From Planctomycetota bacterium (GTDB lineage: Bacteria > Planctomycetota > UBA1135 > JACQFD01): 64,000 nt of DNA. A model generated the notes under the pieces. It worked only from the letters and a program-made list of their open reading frames with translations, was not told the DNA's origin and made no database searches. Each line of letters opens with the position of its first letter. The stretch's first letter is position 1. The stretch is taken from assembly GCA_016200225.1 (NCBI GenBank), contig JACQFD010000037.1, positions 124,001-188,000 of the forward strand, read 5' to 3'. Below, one piece after another: positions 9,471 to 17,979 of this stretch. Made by a program: the position numbers and the translations under genes.

Positions 9471-11042
9471 ATGAACGATTGGATCCTTCCCCTCCTCGTC
9501 GGCATCCCCGCGCTCGGCGCGCTCGCCGTGGCGCTGGCGCCCGCGAAACGCGACGGTCTGTTTTCATTAGCATTACTTTTCTGCGCCGCCGAAGCCGCGC
9601 TCGCGATCTTTACATTTACAAAATTCGACGGAACGAACCCGAACGAACAATTCTCATTTTCGCGGCCGTGGTTCGCGCTGCCGACGGGCGCGGGCGAAGC
9701 GGTGCCCGTCGCGTTTCATCTCGGAATCGACGGTCTGTCGTTATTATTAGTCGCGTTGTCGGGCCTGCTCGCGCCGGTGATTCTGCTTTCGGCGAAAGGA
9801 CACATCGAACGGCGCGAGCGCGAATTTTTAGTTTGGTCGCTCGTGATGATCGCCGGCATGCAGGGCGTGTTTCTCTCGCGCGATCTTTTGTTATTTTACT
9901 TTTTCTGGGAAATCAGCCTGATTCCGCTTTATTTTATTATCGGAATCTGGGGCGGGCCGCGGCGCGTGTACGCGACCGTGAAGTTTTTTCTTTATACGCT
10001 CGCCGGATCCGTCGTGATGTTGATCGCGCTTTTGTATCTTGCATACAATTTCGGAACGGTCGCGATTCAGGAACTTTCCACAAAAGACATTCCCGTCCGC
10101 GCGCAACTCGGCTGTTTTCTCGCGTTCGCGCTCGCGTTCGCCATCAAAGTTCCGATGGTGCCGTTTCACACATGGCTGCCCGATGCGCACGTGGAGGCGC
10201 CGACCGCGGGCTCGATCGTCCTTGCCGGCGTATTATTAAAAATGGGAACCTACGGATTCTTAAGATTGGGCGTCGGCATGTTTCCTGCCGCCGCCGTGCA
10301 GTGCGGACCCTGGATCGCCGGCATCGGCGCCGCGGGCATTATTTATGGTTCGCTTCTCGCCTACGGACAGAGCGACATGAAAAAACTCATCGCCTGCTCG
10401 TCGGTCGCGCACATGGGGACGATCGTCGTCGGAATGTTTGCATTGAACGCGGCCGGTTTGCGCGGCGGAATATTACAAATGATCAATCACGGCCTTTCGA
10501 CCGGATTGTTATTCTTGCTCGTCGGCGTTCTGTATGAACGGCGCCACGTTCGCGAAATCGCCGAATTCGGCGGCCTCGCGCAGGTGATTCCCGCATTCGC
10601 GGTCGTGCTCACGGTTGCTACATTTTCATCGATCGGACTTCCCGGCTTGAACGGATTCCCCGGCGAATTCTTATGTTTAAAGGGCGCGTTCGACGCGAGC
10701 CCGTTGCTTGGCGCGGCGGCGGCCGTGGGCACCGTCCTCGGCGCCGTTTATATGTTATCGATGCTCCGTCGCGTCGCATTCGGGCCGATCACGCGTGGCG
10801 AAAATCAGAAATTAATCGATCTGAACGGCCGCGAATGGGCGTCGGCGATTATTTTACTTATTCCAATGGTATGGATCGGCCTGCAGCCGTCTTTATTCAT
10901 TAAACCGACCGAACCCGCCGTCGATTTGTTAATATCACAAATCGAAAAGGGCCGGCGCTCGCTCGCGCTCGAGAACGGCGCGTCGCTGAAGATCGCCAAC
11001 GCCGGCGCGGCTGAGACCGGCAAATCCGGGGGGCGCCGATGA
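9471..11042 (+). CDS. nuoM: NADH-quinone oxidoreductase subunit M
   Basis: This is an antiporter-like subunit of the membrane arm (ND4 family), 523 aa with about 14 hydrophobic segments. Family motifs are FHLGIDGLSLLLVALSG, FFWEISLIPLYFIIGIWGG (with the conserved glutamate), FAIKVPMVPFHTWLPDAHVE and APTAGSIVLAGVLLKMGTYG. The stop codon overlaps the nuoN start in an ATGA. A purine-rich GGACGG sequence precedes the ATG. Confidence 0.97.
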   Translation: MNDWILPLLVGIPALGALAVALAPAKRDGLFSLALLFCAAEAALAIFTFTKFDGTNPNEQFSFSRPWFALPTGAGEAVPVAFHLGIDGLSLLLVALSGLLAPVILLSAKGHIERREREFLVWSLVMIAGMQGVFLSRDLLLFYFFWEISLIPLYFIIGIWGGPRRVYATVKFFLYTLAGSVVMLIALLYLAYNFGTVAIQELSTKDIPVRAQLGCFLAFALAFAIKVPMVPFHTWLPDAHVEAPTAGSIVLAGVLLKMGTYGFLRLGVGMFPAAAVQCGPWIAGIGAAGIIYGSLLAYGQSDMKKLIACSSVAHMGTIVVGMFALNAAGLRGGILQMINHGLSTGLLFLLVGVLYERRHVREIAEFGGLAQVIPAFAVVLTVATFSSIGLPGLNGFPGEFLCLKGAFDASPLLGAAAAVGTVLGAVYMLSMLRRVAFGPITRGENQKLIDLNGREWASAIILLIPMVWIGLQPSLFIKPTEPAVDLLISQIEKGRRSLALENGASLKIANAGAAETGKSGGRR

Positions 11043-12475
11043 GCGACGATTTATTAAGATTCGCGCCGATCGCGCTCCCGATCGCGGGCGCCGTATTGGG
11101 CATGCTGCTCGAGGCGCTGCTCCGCAAACCGAAAGTGGCGATGTGGCTCACGGTCGCTTCGCTCGCCGGTTCGATCGTTAGCGTGTTCGGCGGCGCCACG
11201 GGACTTGCCGGTTACGGTTCGGAATTATATACATTGGACGCGGCCGGCGGCATTCTGACCGCCGGCGCGTCGGCGTTCGCGCTGCTCGCGCTGTTCCTAT
11301 CGGTAAATTATCTAAAACCGCAGGACGACGAATTTCCGGGCGAGATTCCGATTCTGCTCGCGCTCGTTCCGGCGGGCATCGGCATCATCGCGGGCGCGCG
11401 CCACGCGATGATGATATTCCTCGGAATCGAATTGTTATCGGTGCCGCTCTACGCGCTCGTCGCGCTGCGGCGCGCGAACGCGGCGGCGGTCGAAGGCGCC
11501 GTGAAGTATTTTCTGCTCGGCGCGTTCGCGGCGGGATTCATAACATTCGGCATGTCGTTATTATTTGCATCGGAGCATTCGCTCGATCTCGATGCGTTGC
11601 GCGCGGCGGCCGGACGTTCGCCCGTCGCGGCGGCGGGAACGGCGCTCTTTCTGGCCGGATTGTTATTTAAACTTTCCGCCGCGCCGTTCCATTTCTGGAC
11701 GCCCGACGCGTACGAAGGCGCCGCGACGCCGGTGACGGCGCTGATGGCGTCGACCACAAAAATCGGAGCGGTTGCCGGATTATTAAAGATCACTCCGCTG
11801 CTTCCGGCGTCGGCGTGGCCAGCGCTCGCCGCGATCGCGTTATTGTCCATCGCCGCGGGCAATTTCGGCGCGCTGTTGCAGGATCGCGTGAAGCGCATTC
11901 TCGCGTATTCGTCGGTCGCGCACGCCGGCACGATTTTATTAGCGTTGGCCGCCGGATTATCGGCGGCCGATCCGGCGCTCGCCGCCGATCTGCATTCCGC
12001 GGCGTCGCGTGCATCTGTTTATTATCTGATCGCGTACGGCGCATCCGCGTTCGGCGCGTTCGGAATAATAGCAATCCTCGAACGCGGCGGCGATCGTTTC
12101 CGTACGATCGGCGATTTCCGCGGCCTGTCGCGACGCCAGCCCGCCGCCGCGTGGTTATTGACGTTCTTTTTGTTATCTCTCGGCGGCATTCCGCCGACGG
12201 GCGGTTTCTGGGCGAAATATTTCGTATTTGCAACCGCCGTCCAGGCCGGCCAACTCTGGATCGCCGTCGCCGGAATTATATTATCCGTCGTCGGCGTCGC
12301 GTATTATCTTCGAATTGTTGCAACCTGTTTCATGGCCTCCGAAGACGCCGAACTCGGCGCGCCGCCCCAGGGAAAAGTCCCGCTTCCGGCGCTTCTCGCG
12401 ACGCTGGCCGCGGGCGTCGGCGTACTCGTGCTGGGCTTCGCGCCGGCGGAGTTGTTGGGGTTGATCGGAAGATAA
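11039..12475 (+). CDS. nuoN: NADH-quinone oxidoreductase subunit N
   Basis: This is the third antiporter-like subunit (ND2 family) and the last gene of the nuo operon, 478 aa with about 14 hydrophobic segments. Diagnostic stretches are FKLSAAPFHFWTPDAYEGA, RILAYSSVAHAGTILLAL and FFLLSLGGIPPTGGFWAKY. Translation is probably coupled to nuoM. Downstream lies a strong GC hairpin, after which the strand of coding switches. Confidence 0.97.
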   Translation: MSDDLLRFAPIALPIAGAVLGMLLEALLRKPKVAMWLTVASLAGSIVSVFGGATGLAGYGSELYTLDAAGGILTAGASAFALLALFLSVNYLKPQDDEFPGEIPILLALVPAGIGIIAGARHAMMIFLGIELLSVPLYALVALRRANAAAVEGAVKYFLLGAFAAGFITFGMSLLFASEHSLDLDALRAAAGRSPVAAAGTALFLAGLLFKLSAAPFHFWTPDAYEGAATPVTALMASTTKIGAVAGLLKITPLLPASAWPALAAIALLSIAAGNFGALLQDRVKRILAYSSVAHAGTILLALAAGLSAADPALAADLHSAASRASVYYLIAYGASAFGAFGIIAILERGGDRFRTIGDFRGLSRRQPAAAWLLTFFLLSLGGIPPTGGFWAKYFVFATAVQAGQLWIAVAGIILSVVGVAYYLRIVATCFMASEDAELGAPPQGKVPLPALLATLAAGVGVLVLGFAPAELLGLIGR

Positions 12476-12542
12476 TTCAATTTCGAAGGGTTCAATAACA
12501 AAAAAAGACGGCACCGGCCGCCTTTCTTATTATTACTTATCT

Positions 12543-12565
12543 GCGGGCGCCGCCCGCTTATTCTA
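12543..12565. terminator. Hairpin between convergent nuoN and pilZ genes
   Basis: GCGGGC and GCCCGC form a 6-bp stem around a GCC loop. An AT-rich TTATTCTA follows on the plus strand and a T/A-rich stretch on the minus strand. It sits between two convergent genes, so it can serve both. The T tracts are imperfect, hence only moderate confidence. A weaker CGGC/GCCG hairpin followed by CCTTTCTT lies about 30 bases upstream. Confidence 0.5.
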
Positions 12566-12572
12566 AACGATC

Positions 12573-12878
12573 CTACTCTTTATCTCCCTTTTTCCCTTCC
12601 AATTCCGTGATCGGCCGGTCGAGGCGGAGCGCGATGCCGAGTTGGTCGTGCGCGAGGGTGCGGCTTTCGAGGCGCGCGAGGCGCGCGCCAACGATGTGGC
12701 GTTTATTTCCAATTTGGAGGCCAACCTCTACATGAATCGGCCCCGAAAGGACGAAATAGATCCCGTCCGCGCTTACATTCGCAGTTTTAGTCTTGATGGG
12801 ATTTGTAACAAATCGAACCTGGATGTCGATCTCGCGATCCGAACGCGGGAAGCGACGTCGATTGGCCGTTGTGGGCAT
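12573..12878 (-). CDS. PilZ-like domain protein
   Basis: A 101-residue protein that looks like a single PilZ domain. Arginine-rich RRRFPRSDREIDIQVRF at the N-terminus resembles the c-di-GMP-binding RxxxR box, and NVSADGIYF about 20 residues later matches the (D/N)xSxxG box. If these residues are functional, the protein binds cyclic di-GMP; its output partner is not evident, because the domain stands alone. It is convergent with the nuo operon and divergent from the following hydrolase gene, so it is probably monocistronic. Confidence 0.75.
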   Translation of the reverse strand: MPTTANRRRFPRSDREIDIQVRFVTNPIKTKTANVSADGIYFVLSGPIHVEVGLQIGNKRHIVGARLARLESRTLAHDQLGIALRLDRPITELEGKKGDKE

Positions 12879-12955
12879 TGCTGATGCTCCTATATGCGAC
12901 GTACTTCGTCCATCGAACGGGGGTCACCTGAAGAAAAAACACACCGCGGAGGCGT

Positions 12956-13825
12956 ATGAAAAAAATTCTTAAAGCGCTTGCGTCGCTCTTCTTTGTCTAC
13001 CTCCTGTCGAGCGGTGCGCTCGCGTGGTATGCGACGACGACCTACCGACCATCGCTTCCGTTCAACACGTCAACACTCGGATTCCGCGTCGAGGATGTCA
13101 CTTTCAAGACGGAGGACAACATCGAGCTTCGCGGCTGGTATTCGGAGGGCGCCGCGGGCGCCCCGGCGATTGCGATATTCCACGGCTTTCGTTGCATGCG
13201 AACGGACGACGCGGTGATCGGACGCACGCTTTCGGCCTCCGGCTACAACATGCTCCTCGTCGACATGCGCGGCTGCGGCGAGAGCGGCGGCCGGCAATCG
13301 CTCGGCGCGCGCGAGGCGCTCGACATCCGCGCCGCAATACAATATTTACAAATCGAACGACGGTTCGACCGCCGCCGCATCGGAATGGTCGCCGTCGGAA
13401 CTTCGGCGAGCGCGGCGATCCTCGCGCACGAGGATGTATCTAAAATCGGCGCCGCGGCGCTGCTCGGCCCCTATGAGGCGCTCGACGAGTCGATTCTCCG
13501 GCGCTTTCAGGCGAACGTCGGCGTAAACGGCGCTTGGATGAGCGCGCTCGCGAAGGAATTTATTAATTTACGAATCGGCAGGCGGTCGAGTCTCGTGCGT
13601 CCCGTCGACGTGGTTGCTAAATTAACGCCCTGTCCGGTTTTGTTTGTCGCGGCGGGCGGCGACTCGTCGACGCCGCCCGAGGAAATCCAGCGACTTTTCG
13701 ACGCGGCCGCGGAGCCGAAGGAATTGTATATTGCGCCCGGAGCGCCGCGGGACCGCTTGACCGATCTCGCGGGCTCTGACCTCCGGCGCGAATTGACGAT
13801 GTTTTTTGATAATAATTTGAAATAA
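12956..13825 (+). CDS. Membrane-anchored alpha/beta hydrolase-fold protein
   Basis: A 289-aa protein with an N-terminal hydrophobic helix (residues 5-25) and an alpha/beta hydrolase fold behind it. The oxyanion HG lies at 76-77 (FHGFRC), the strand-turn VDMRGCGESGG is typical, and the nucleophile elbow reads GTSAS with Ser150. An acid is available at Asp236 (AAGGDSSTPPEE). The position where the catalytic His is expected reads PGAPRDRL, and no His occurs in the last 130 residues. The triad therefore appears incomplete, and the protein may be inactive or may use another residue. A GGAGG Shine-Dalgarno lies three bases before the ATG. Confidence 0.82.
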   Translation: MKKILKALASLFFVYLLSSGALAWYATTTYRPSLPFNTSTLGFRVEDVTFKTEDNIELRGWYSEGAAGAPAIAIFHGFRCMRTDDAVIGRTLSASGYNMLLVDMRGCGESGGRQSLGAREALDIRAAIQYLQIERRFDRRRIGMVAVGTSASAAILAHEDVSKIGAAALLGPYEALDESILRRFQANVGVNGAWMSALAKEFINLRIGRRSSLVRPVDVVAKLTPCPVLFVAAGGDSSTPPEEIQRLFDAAAEPKELYIAPGAPRDRLTDLAGSDLRRELTMFFDNNLK

Positions 13826-13833
13826 AATCGAAC

Positions 13834-13874
13834 GCCGCGCGAGCGGAAACGCTCCCGCGCGTGCGCGGGCGCAC
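13834..13874 (+). terminator. Two GC hairpins downstream of the hydrolase gene
   Basis: GAGCG-GAAA-CGCTC forms a stem closed by a GNRA-type tetraloop, extended by CGCGC/GCGCG with one bulge. A second stem GTGCG-CGGG-CGCAC follows directly. No T tract follows, so these may stabilise the 3' end rather than terminate intrinsically. Confidence 0.35.
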
Positions 13875-13973
13875 GACCAGTCCTAAAGTAAGTATTGCAT
13901 AAAAACGAACCGCGAATTTTGATGGAACCGGAGAGCCTCTTCGCAGGTCAGAATACAAACATAATTTTTTGCC

Positions 13974-15317
13974 ATGAGCATTCCCTGGAACCCGGACAAC
14001 GCCGCACATCTCCTCCGAAGGGCCGGTTTCGGCGCCCGGCCCGACGAGGTCGCGAAAGCCGTCAAGGCGGGCCTCGCCGCGACGGTCGAGAATCTATTAA
14101 AACCCGACAAGTCGGCGGATTCGTTAAATTATAAAAATGTTAACGATATTTCGACGATTGCAACTTGGTGGATCCGCCGCATGGCGTCGTCGAAAAAACC
14201 CCTCGCCGAAAAACTTACGCTTTTTTGGCATAATCATTTCGCGACGGGGAATCATAAAGTCGACGATTTCAAATTGATGCATCAGCAGAATCGTACGATT
14301 CGAAAAAACTGCGCGGGCAAATTCCGCGATCTCATGATGGCGATGGCGCGCGATCCGGCGATGATTTACTGGCTCGACAGCCAGACGAATGTCGAGGGAT
14401 CGACGAACAAGAATTTCGCGCGCGAATTGCAGGAATTGTTTACAACCGGAGTACTCGACAAGAACGGGAATCATAATTATACAGAAAACGACGTCGCCGA
14501 AGCCGCGCGCGCGTTCACCGGCTGGCAGTCGGACGGATCTAAATTCTTTTTCAACGCCGACGACCACGATTTTGGCGCCAAGACGTTCAAAGGGCAGACG
14601 GGCGCGTTCGACGGCGGAGACATCATTCATTTTCTCGTCGTCGAGGACGCCACCGCGCGGCGTTTGTGCAAAAAACTGTTCTCGTTTTTCGCATACGACG
14701 TCGCGCTCGGCGATCCGGCGATCGACGCGCTGTCGAATATTTATTTAACGAATGATACGGATATCCGGCCCGTGCTCGCGGCGATGTTTCAAATGGACGA
14801 GTTCTATTCGCAGGCGGCCGTCCGCACGCACGTACTCGGACCCGCCGAATACCTCGCGGCGTCGGTCCGGCTCGTCGGCGGAACTGTAAATTTAAAGGAT
14901 CCGTACAGTCTCGGCATTTGGTGCCAGGACCTCGGACAGTCGCTCCTCGATCCGCCGTCGGTTTTCGGTTGGAAGGAAGGCCTCGCGTGGCTCTCGACGA
15001 CCGGCGTTCTCGGCCGGATCCGCGTCGGCGAGGCGATCGCCGACGGGCGCCAGGGCGATATTGTAGTATTTAATCCGAAGAAAGCGCTCGGAACGAAATA
15101 TAATAAACTCGACGCCGCCGGCGCGACGGATCGAATTCTGGCGGCGCTCGACATGTCCGGCGTCGCGGCCGCCACGCGCGCCGAGATTATTAATTATATG
15201 CAGAGCGACGACAACGGCGCGCCCGCGCCGTTCGCGCTCGATAAGGATACAATCGACAAAAAAGTCCGCGGCGCCGTTGCGATCGTTCTGGCGTCGCCCG
15301 AATATCAACTTTCGTGA
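13974..15317 (+). CDS. DUF1800 family protein
   Basis: A 447-aa DUF1800 protein. The opening WNPDNAAHLLRRAGFGARPDEV is the family hallmark, followed by KLTLFWHNHFATG, NFARELQELFTTGV and YTENDVAEAARAFTGW. The biochemical role of the family is not established to my knowledge; members occur next to DUF1501 genes in planctomycetes and other bacteria, as here. No clear signal peptide is visible. The start is the ATG 14 bases downstream of a T-rich stretch. The DUF1501 gene follows after 13 bases, so the two are very likely co-transcribed. Confidence 0.93.
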   Translation: MSIPWNPDNAAHLLRRAGFGARPDEVAKAVKAGLAATVENLLKPDKSADSLNYKNVNDISTIATWWIRRMASSKKPLAEKLTLFWHNHFATGNHKVDDFKLMHQQNRTIRKNCAGKFRDLMMAMARDPAMIYWLDSQTNVEGSTNKNFARELQELFTTGVLDKNGNHNYTENDVAEAARAFTGWQSDGSKFFFNADDHDFGAKTFKGQTGAFDGGDIIHFLVVEDATARRLCKKLFSFFAYDVALGDPAIDALSNIYLTNDTDIRPVLAAMFQMDEFYSQAAVRTHVLGPAEYLAASVRLVGGTVNLKDPYSLGIWCQDLGQSLLDPPSVFGWKEGLAWLSTTGVLGRIRVGEAIADGRQGDIVVFNPKKALGTKYNKLDAAGATDRILAALDMSGVAAATRAEIINYMQSDDNGAPAPFALDKDTIDKKVRGAVAIVLASPEYQLS

Positions 15318-15330
15318 AACGCGCGACAAT

Positions 15331-16620
15331 ATGAATTATTTAAAAAAGCATGCCTGCGATCGGGCGCACTCGCGCCGCGATTTTCTCCGCGGCGCGCTCG
15401 CGCTCGGCCCCGCGATTTATTTCGCGCCGAATGTACTCTTGCGCGGCGCGTTCGGTTCGCCGTCGACGGCGCCTCGAAATATAATTCTCGTCGAATTGAT
15501 CGGCGGCAACGACGGATTGAACACCATCGTTCCGCACGGCGTGAATGGCGGAATTTACTATTCTGAATTTCGCAAAGTTCTTAATATTCCAAAAAATAAG
15601 TTAATTAACATCGACGGCGAAATCGGATTCAATTCCGCGCTCGGATCGTTGGTTGACGGCCTTTCATTACAAAACGGCCTCTGGTCGCACGGAAAACTCG
15701 CGATCGTCCAAGGAGTTTCGTATCCGAATCCGAGTTTTTCGCATGAAGTGGCCGCGAACATCTGGGCGAAGGGCGACCCGACGGCCGCCGCGCCCGACGG
15801 GTGGCTCGCGCGCGTGCTTTCGCAGACGGCGGGCGGAACGTTTACGGCGGCCGATATTAGCGATCGGACATCGGCCGTGTTTTCGAACGCGTCGCAACTC
15901 GTCCCGGCGGTCGAGTCGCTCTCGAGTTTCGTATTTCCCTACGATTTTTTCCATTCGGGCGACGCGCAAAACCGCAGAGATACGTATCAAACAATTGTAA
16001 ATAACCTTTCGGGCGCGGGCCCCGGAAAACAAAAGAGCGTCGCGGACACGTCGGCAAGCGTATTACAATTAATCGACGCGTTCGCGGGCATCGCGCCGAT
16101 CGCGCCCGTGGAGGCGTATCCGCAGGATTCGATCTCCGACGCGCTGCAACTCGCCGTTACATTATTAAAATCAAGTCTCGGTTTTCGATTCATACATCTC
16201 GGCGTCAGCGGCTTCGACACGCACGCGAACGAAAACGCCGGCCAGTATCATGATAATTTAATAAAAACCGTCGCCGACGCCCTCGCCGCGACCTACTCCG
16301 ACCTCGTCGCGCAGGGTCTCGATGCGAATACGATTATTGTAGTTTATTCGGAATTCGGCCGCACCGTTTACGAAAACGGCAGTCTCGGCACCGACCACGG
16401 CTCCGTGAATCCCGTATTTGTCATGGGAACGCCCGTGCAGGGAGGCGTCATCACTCCGCACCCGGCGATGGATCCTAACAATTTGACCGCCGACGGCGAA
16501 CTCCCGATGGTCGCCGATTTCCGCGACGTCTTCGGCACGATCGTTAGTAAATGGTTACAATTGGATCCGGCGACGATTTTTCCCGGGTACACCGTGGCGC
16601 CGTTCGGGTTTCTGCCGTAA
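15331..16620 (+). CDS. DUF1501 family protein, Tat-exported
   Basis: A 429-aa DUF1501 protein (sulfatase/alkaline-phosphatase-like fold). The N-terminus contains SRRDFLRGALALGP, a twin-arginine export signal followed by a hydrophobic stretch. Family features include VELIGGNDGLNTIVPHG, GVSGFDTHANENAGQYHDN, VVYSEFGRTVYENGS and TDHGSVNPVFVMG. It probably acts outside the cytoplasm together with the DUF1800 protein encoded just upstream; the substrate is unknown. The frame is open upstream into the DUF1800 gene, but the ATG that starts the Tat signal is the sensible start. Confidence 0.93.
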   Translation: MNYLKKHACDRAHSRRDFLRGALALGPAIYFAPNVLLRGAFGSPSTAPRNIILVELIGGNDGLNTIVPHGVNGGIYYSEFRKVLNIPKNKLINIDGEIGFNSALGSLVDGLSLQNGLWSHGKLAIVQGVSYPNPSFSHEVAANIWAKGDPTAAAPDGWLARVLSQTAGGTFTAADISDRTSAVFSNASQLVPAVESLSSFVFPYDFFHSGDAQNRRDTYQTIVNNLSGAGPGKQKSVADTSASVLQLIDAFAGIAPIAPVEAYPQDSISDALQLAVTLLKSSLGFRFIHLGVSGFDTHANENAGQYHDNLIKTVADALAATYSDLVAQGLDANTIIVVYSEFGRTVYENGSLGTDHGSVNPVFVMGTPVQGGVITPHPAMDPNNLTADGELPMVADFRDVFGTIVSKWLQLDPATIFPGYTVAPFGFLP

Positions 16621-16707
16621 CAGATCGATCCGCGTCTCCGCGCGACACCGGACTTTACTTATATCAATTCACGGGCGTCGTCGGCCTCCGCCGCCGCGGC
16701 GCGTTTA

Positions 16708-16735
16708 TTGCAATTGTAGCCGCGAATTCGATAAT
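16708..16735 (+). promoter_or_regulatory. Candidate sigma70-type promoter for the FG-GAP gene
   Basis: TTGCAA and GATAAT are separated by 16 bases, near consensus for a housekeeping promoter. They lie 28 bases before the start of the following gene, in a gap after the DUF1501 stop. A short dyad (TGGCTC/GAGCCA, 16735-16751) overlaps the presumed transcription start. This is a sequence match only. Confidence 0.4.
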
Positions 16736-16762
16736 GGCTCGATCGGAGCCATGGAGTAAATC

Positions 16763-17923
16763 ATGATTCCCTTTGACTTTTTGCAGAACTCGCGCGCGAA
16801 CCGCGCCCGCATGCCGTTGCTGGCGGCCGCCGCATGCATTTCAATGTCCGCCGCGGCGCGGGCGCAGAGTTTTTTCGGGCCGACCATTCCCGTCGCCGGC
16901 AACCCCTCGACGCTCGCGTTTGGAGATATCAATTCCGACGGACGCCTCGATCTGGTCGTCGGTGAAAGTAACATATCGCCGACTGTCATGGAAGTGTTGT
17001 GGGGCGGGGACGGCGGAAAGTTTTCCGCGCCCGACGTGCTCTTGTGGAGTCTCGGGCTCGTGACCGACATCGAAATCCGAGATATTAATAATGACGGACT
17101 CGCGGATCTAATATATATAATCGCGACCGGCGGCGCGCCCGGTTTATTTGTAATGTACGGAACGGGAAGCGGCCGCTTCACGTTCAATCAACTCATGGGC
17201 GGGCCGACCGGCGGCGATTCGCTCGCGTTCGGAGACGTCAACGGCGACGGCATGGACGACCTCGTCACGAACGACTTCGCGACGAATAGTTTTGTTGTAT
17301 TCGAGCGCGGCCCGCACGAGTTCTTGCGCGGAATCGCGTATCCGGCCGACGTCGGCACGACCAACGCCGCGTTCGCCGACATGAATCTCGACGGCAACCT
17401 CGACGTCGTGTGCGCGAATTATTTTTATATTTCGAGCGACATCACTATTTCGTTCGGCGACGGCACGGGCCTTTTCGGCCGTCCGCTGCAATTCAAAGTC
17501 GACGCCGCGCCGACGTGGGTGGCGGTCGGCGACGTGAACGGCGACGGATTTCCCGACGCCGCGACGTGCCATCCGGAAGCCGGGGGCGCGTCCACGTATT
17601 CCGATTATATCGTGTGGCTGCAGGGCGACGGAACCGGATTGTTAAATCCCGGGGGCAAAATAACAACTGGACTCGCGCCGTATCGTATATTTACTAAAGA
17701 CCTGAACGGCGACGGCCTCGACGATCTGCTCGCTCCGCGTTCGAAGCGGCGCGGTTTCGCGTGGGTGCCCGGCCGCGCGGCCGGCCCGAATCGCGTATTC
17801 GTGCTTCGCACGGGCGACGCCCCGATCTGGGCCGAGTGCGCGGACTGGACGGGCGACGGCCTGCCCGACGTGGCGATTGCTAATAATTCCGGAAGCGTGA
17901 CGCTGCTCGAGCAATTTCCATAG
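16763..17923 (+). CDS. Secreted FG-GAP/VCBS repeat protein
   Basis: A 386-aa protein with a signal peptide (hydrophobic LLAAAACISMSAAARAQS, cleavage likely after AQ or ARA). Behind it are seven calcium-binding-like repeats of the form D-(I/V/L/M)-N-x-D-G-x-x-D: GDINSDGRLDL, RDINNDGLADL, GDVNGDGMDDL, ADMNLDGNLDV, GDVNGDGFPDA, KDLNGDGLDDL and ADWTGDGLPDV. Seven such repeats fit a seven-bladed beta-propeller. Proteins of this kind act in adhesion or as extracellular scaffolds; no enzymatic site is seen. A GGAG Shine-Dalgarno lies six bases before the ATG, and a strong terminator follows the stop. Confidence 0.9.
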   Translation: MIPFDFLQNSRANRARMPLLAAAACISMSAAARAQSFFGPTIPVAGNPSTLAFGDINSDGRLDLVVGESNISPTVMEVLWGGDGGKFSAPDVLLWSLGLVTDIEIRDINNDGLADLIYIIATGGAPGLFVMYGTGSGRFTFNQLMGGPTGGDSLAFGDVNGDGMDDLVTNDFATNSFVVFERGPHEFLRGIAYPADVGTTNAAFADMNLDGNLDVVCANYFYISSDITISFGDGTGLFGRPLQFKVDAAPTWVAVGDVNGDGFPDAATCHPEAGGASTYSDYIVWLQGDGTGLLNPGGKITTGLAPYRIFTKDLNGDGLDDLLAPRSKRRGFAWVPGRAAGPNRVFVLRTGDAPIWAECADWTGDGLPDVAIANNSGSVTLLEQFP

Positions 17924-17946
17924 TTAACAAATTTCCTTCGCGCAAT

Positions 17947-17974
17947 CCGGCGGCCTTTCGCCGCCGGGTTCTTA
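17947..17974 (+). terminator. Intrinsic terminator of the FG-GAP gene
   Basis: CCGGCGGC and GCCGCCGG form an 8-bp perfect stem around CTTTC, followed by GTTCTTATTCATT. It lies 23 bases after the stop of the FG-GAP gene and just before the end of the convergent esterase-HAD gene. On the minus strand the stem is not followed by Ts. Confidence 0.75.
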
Positions 17975-17979
17975 TTCAT

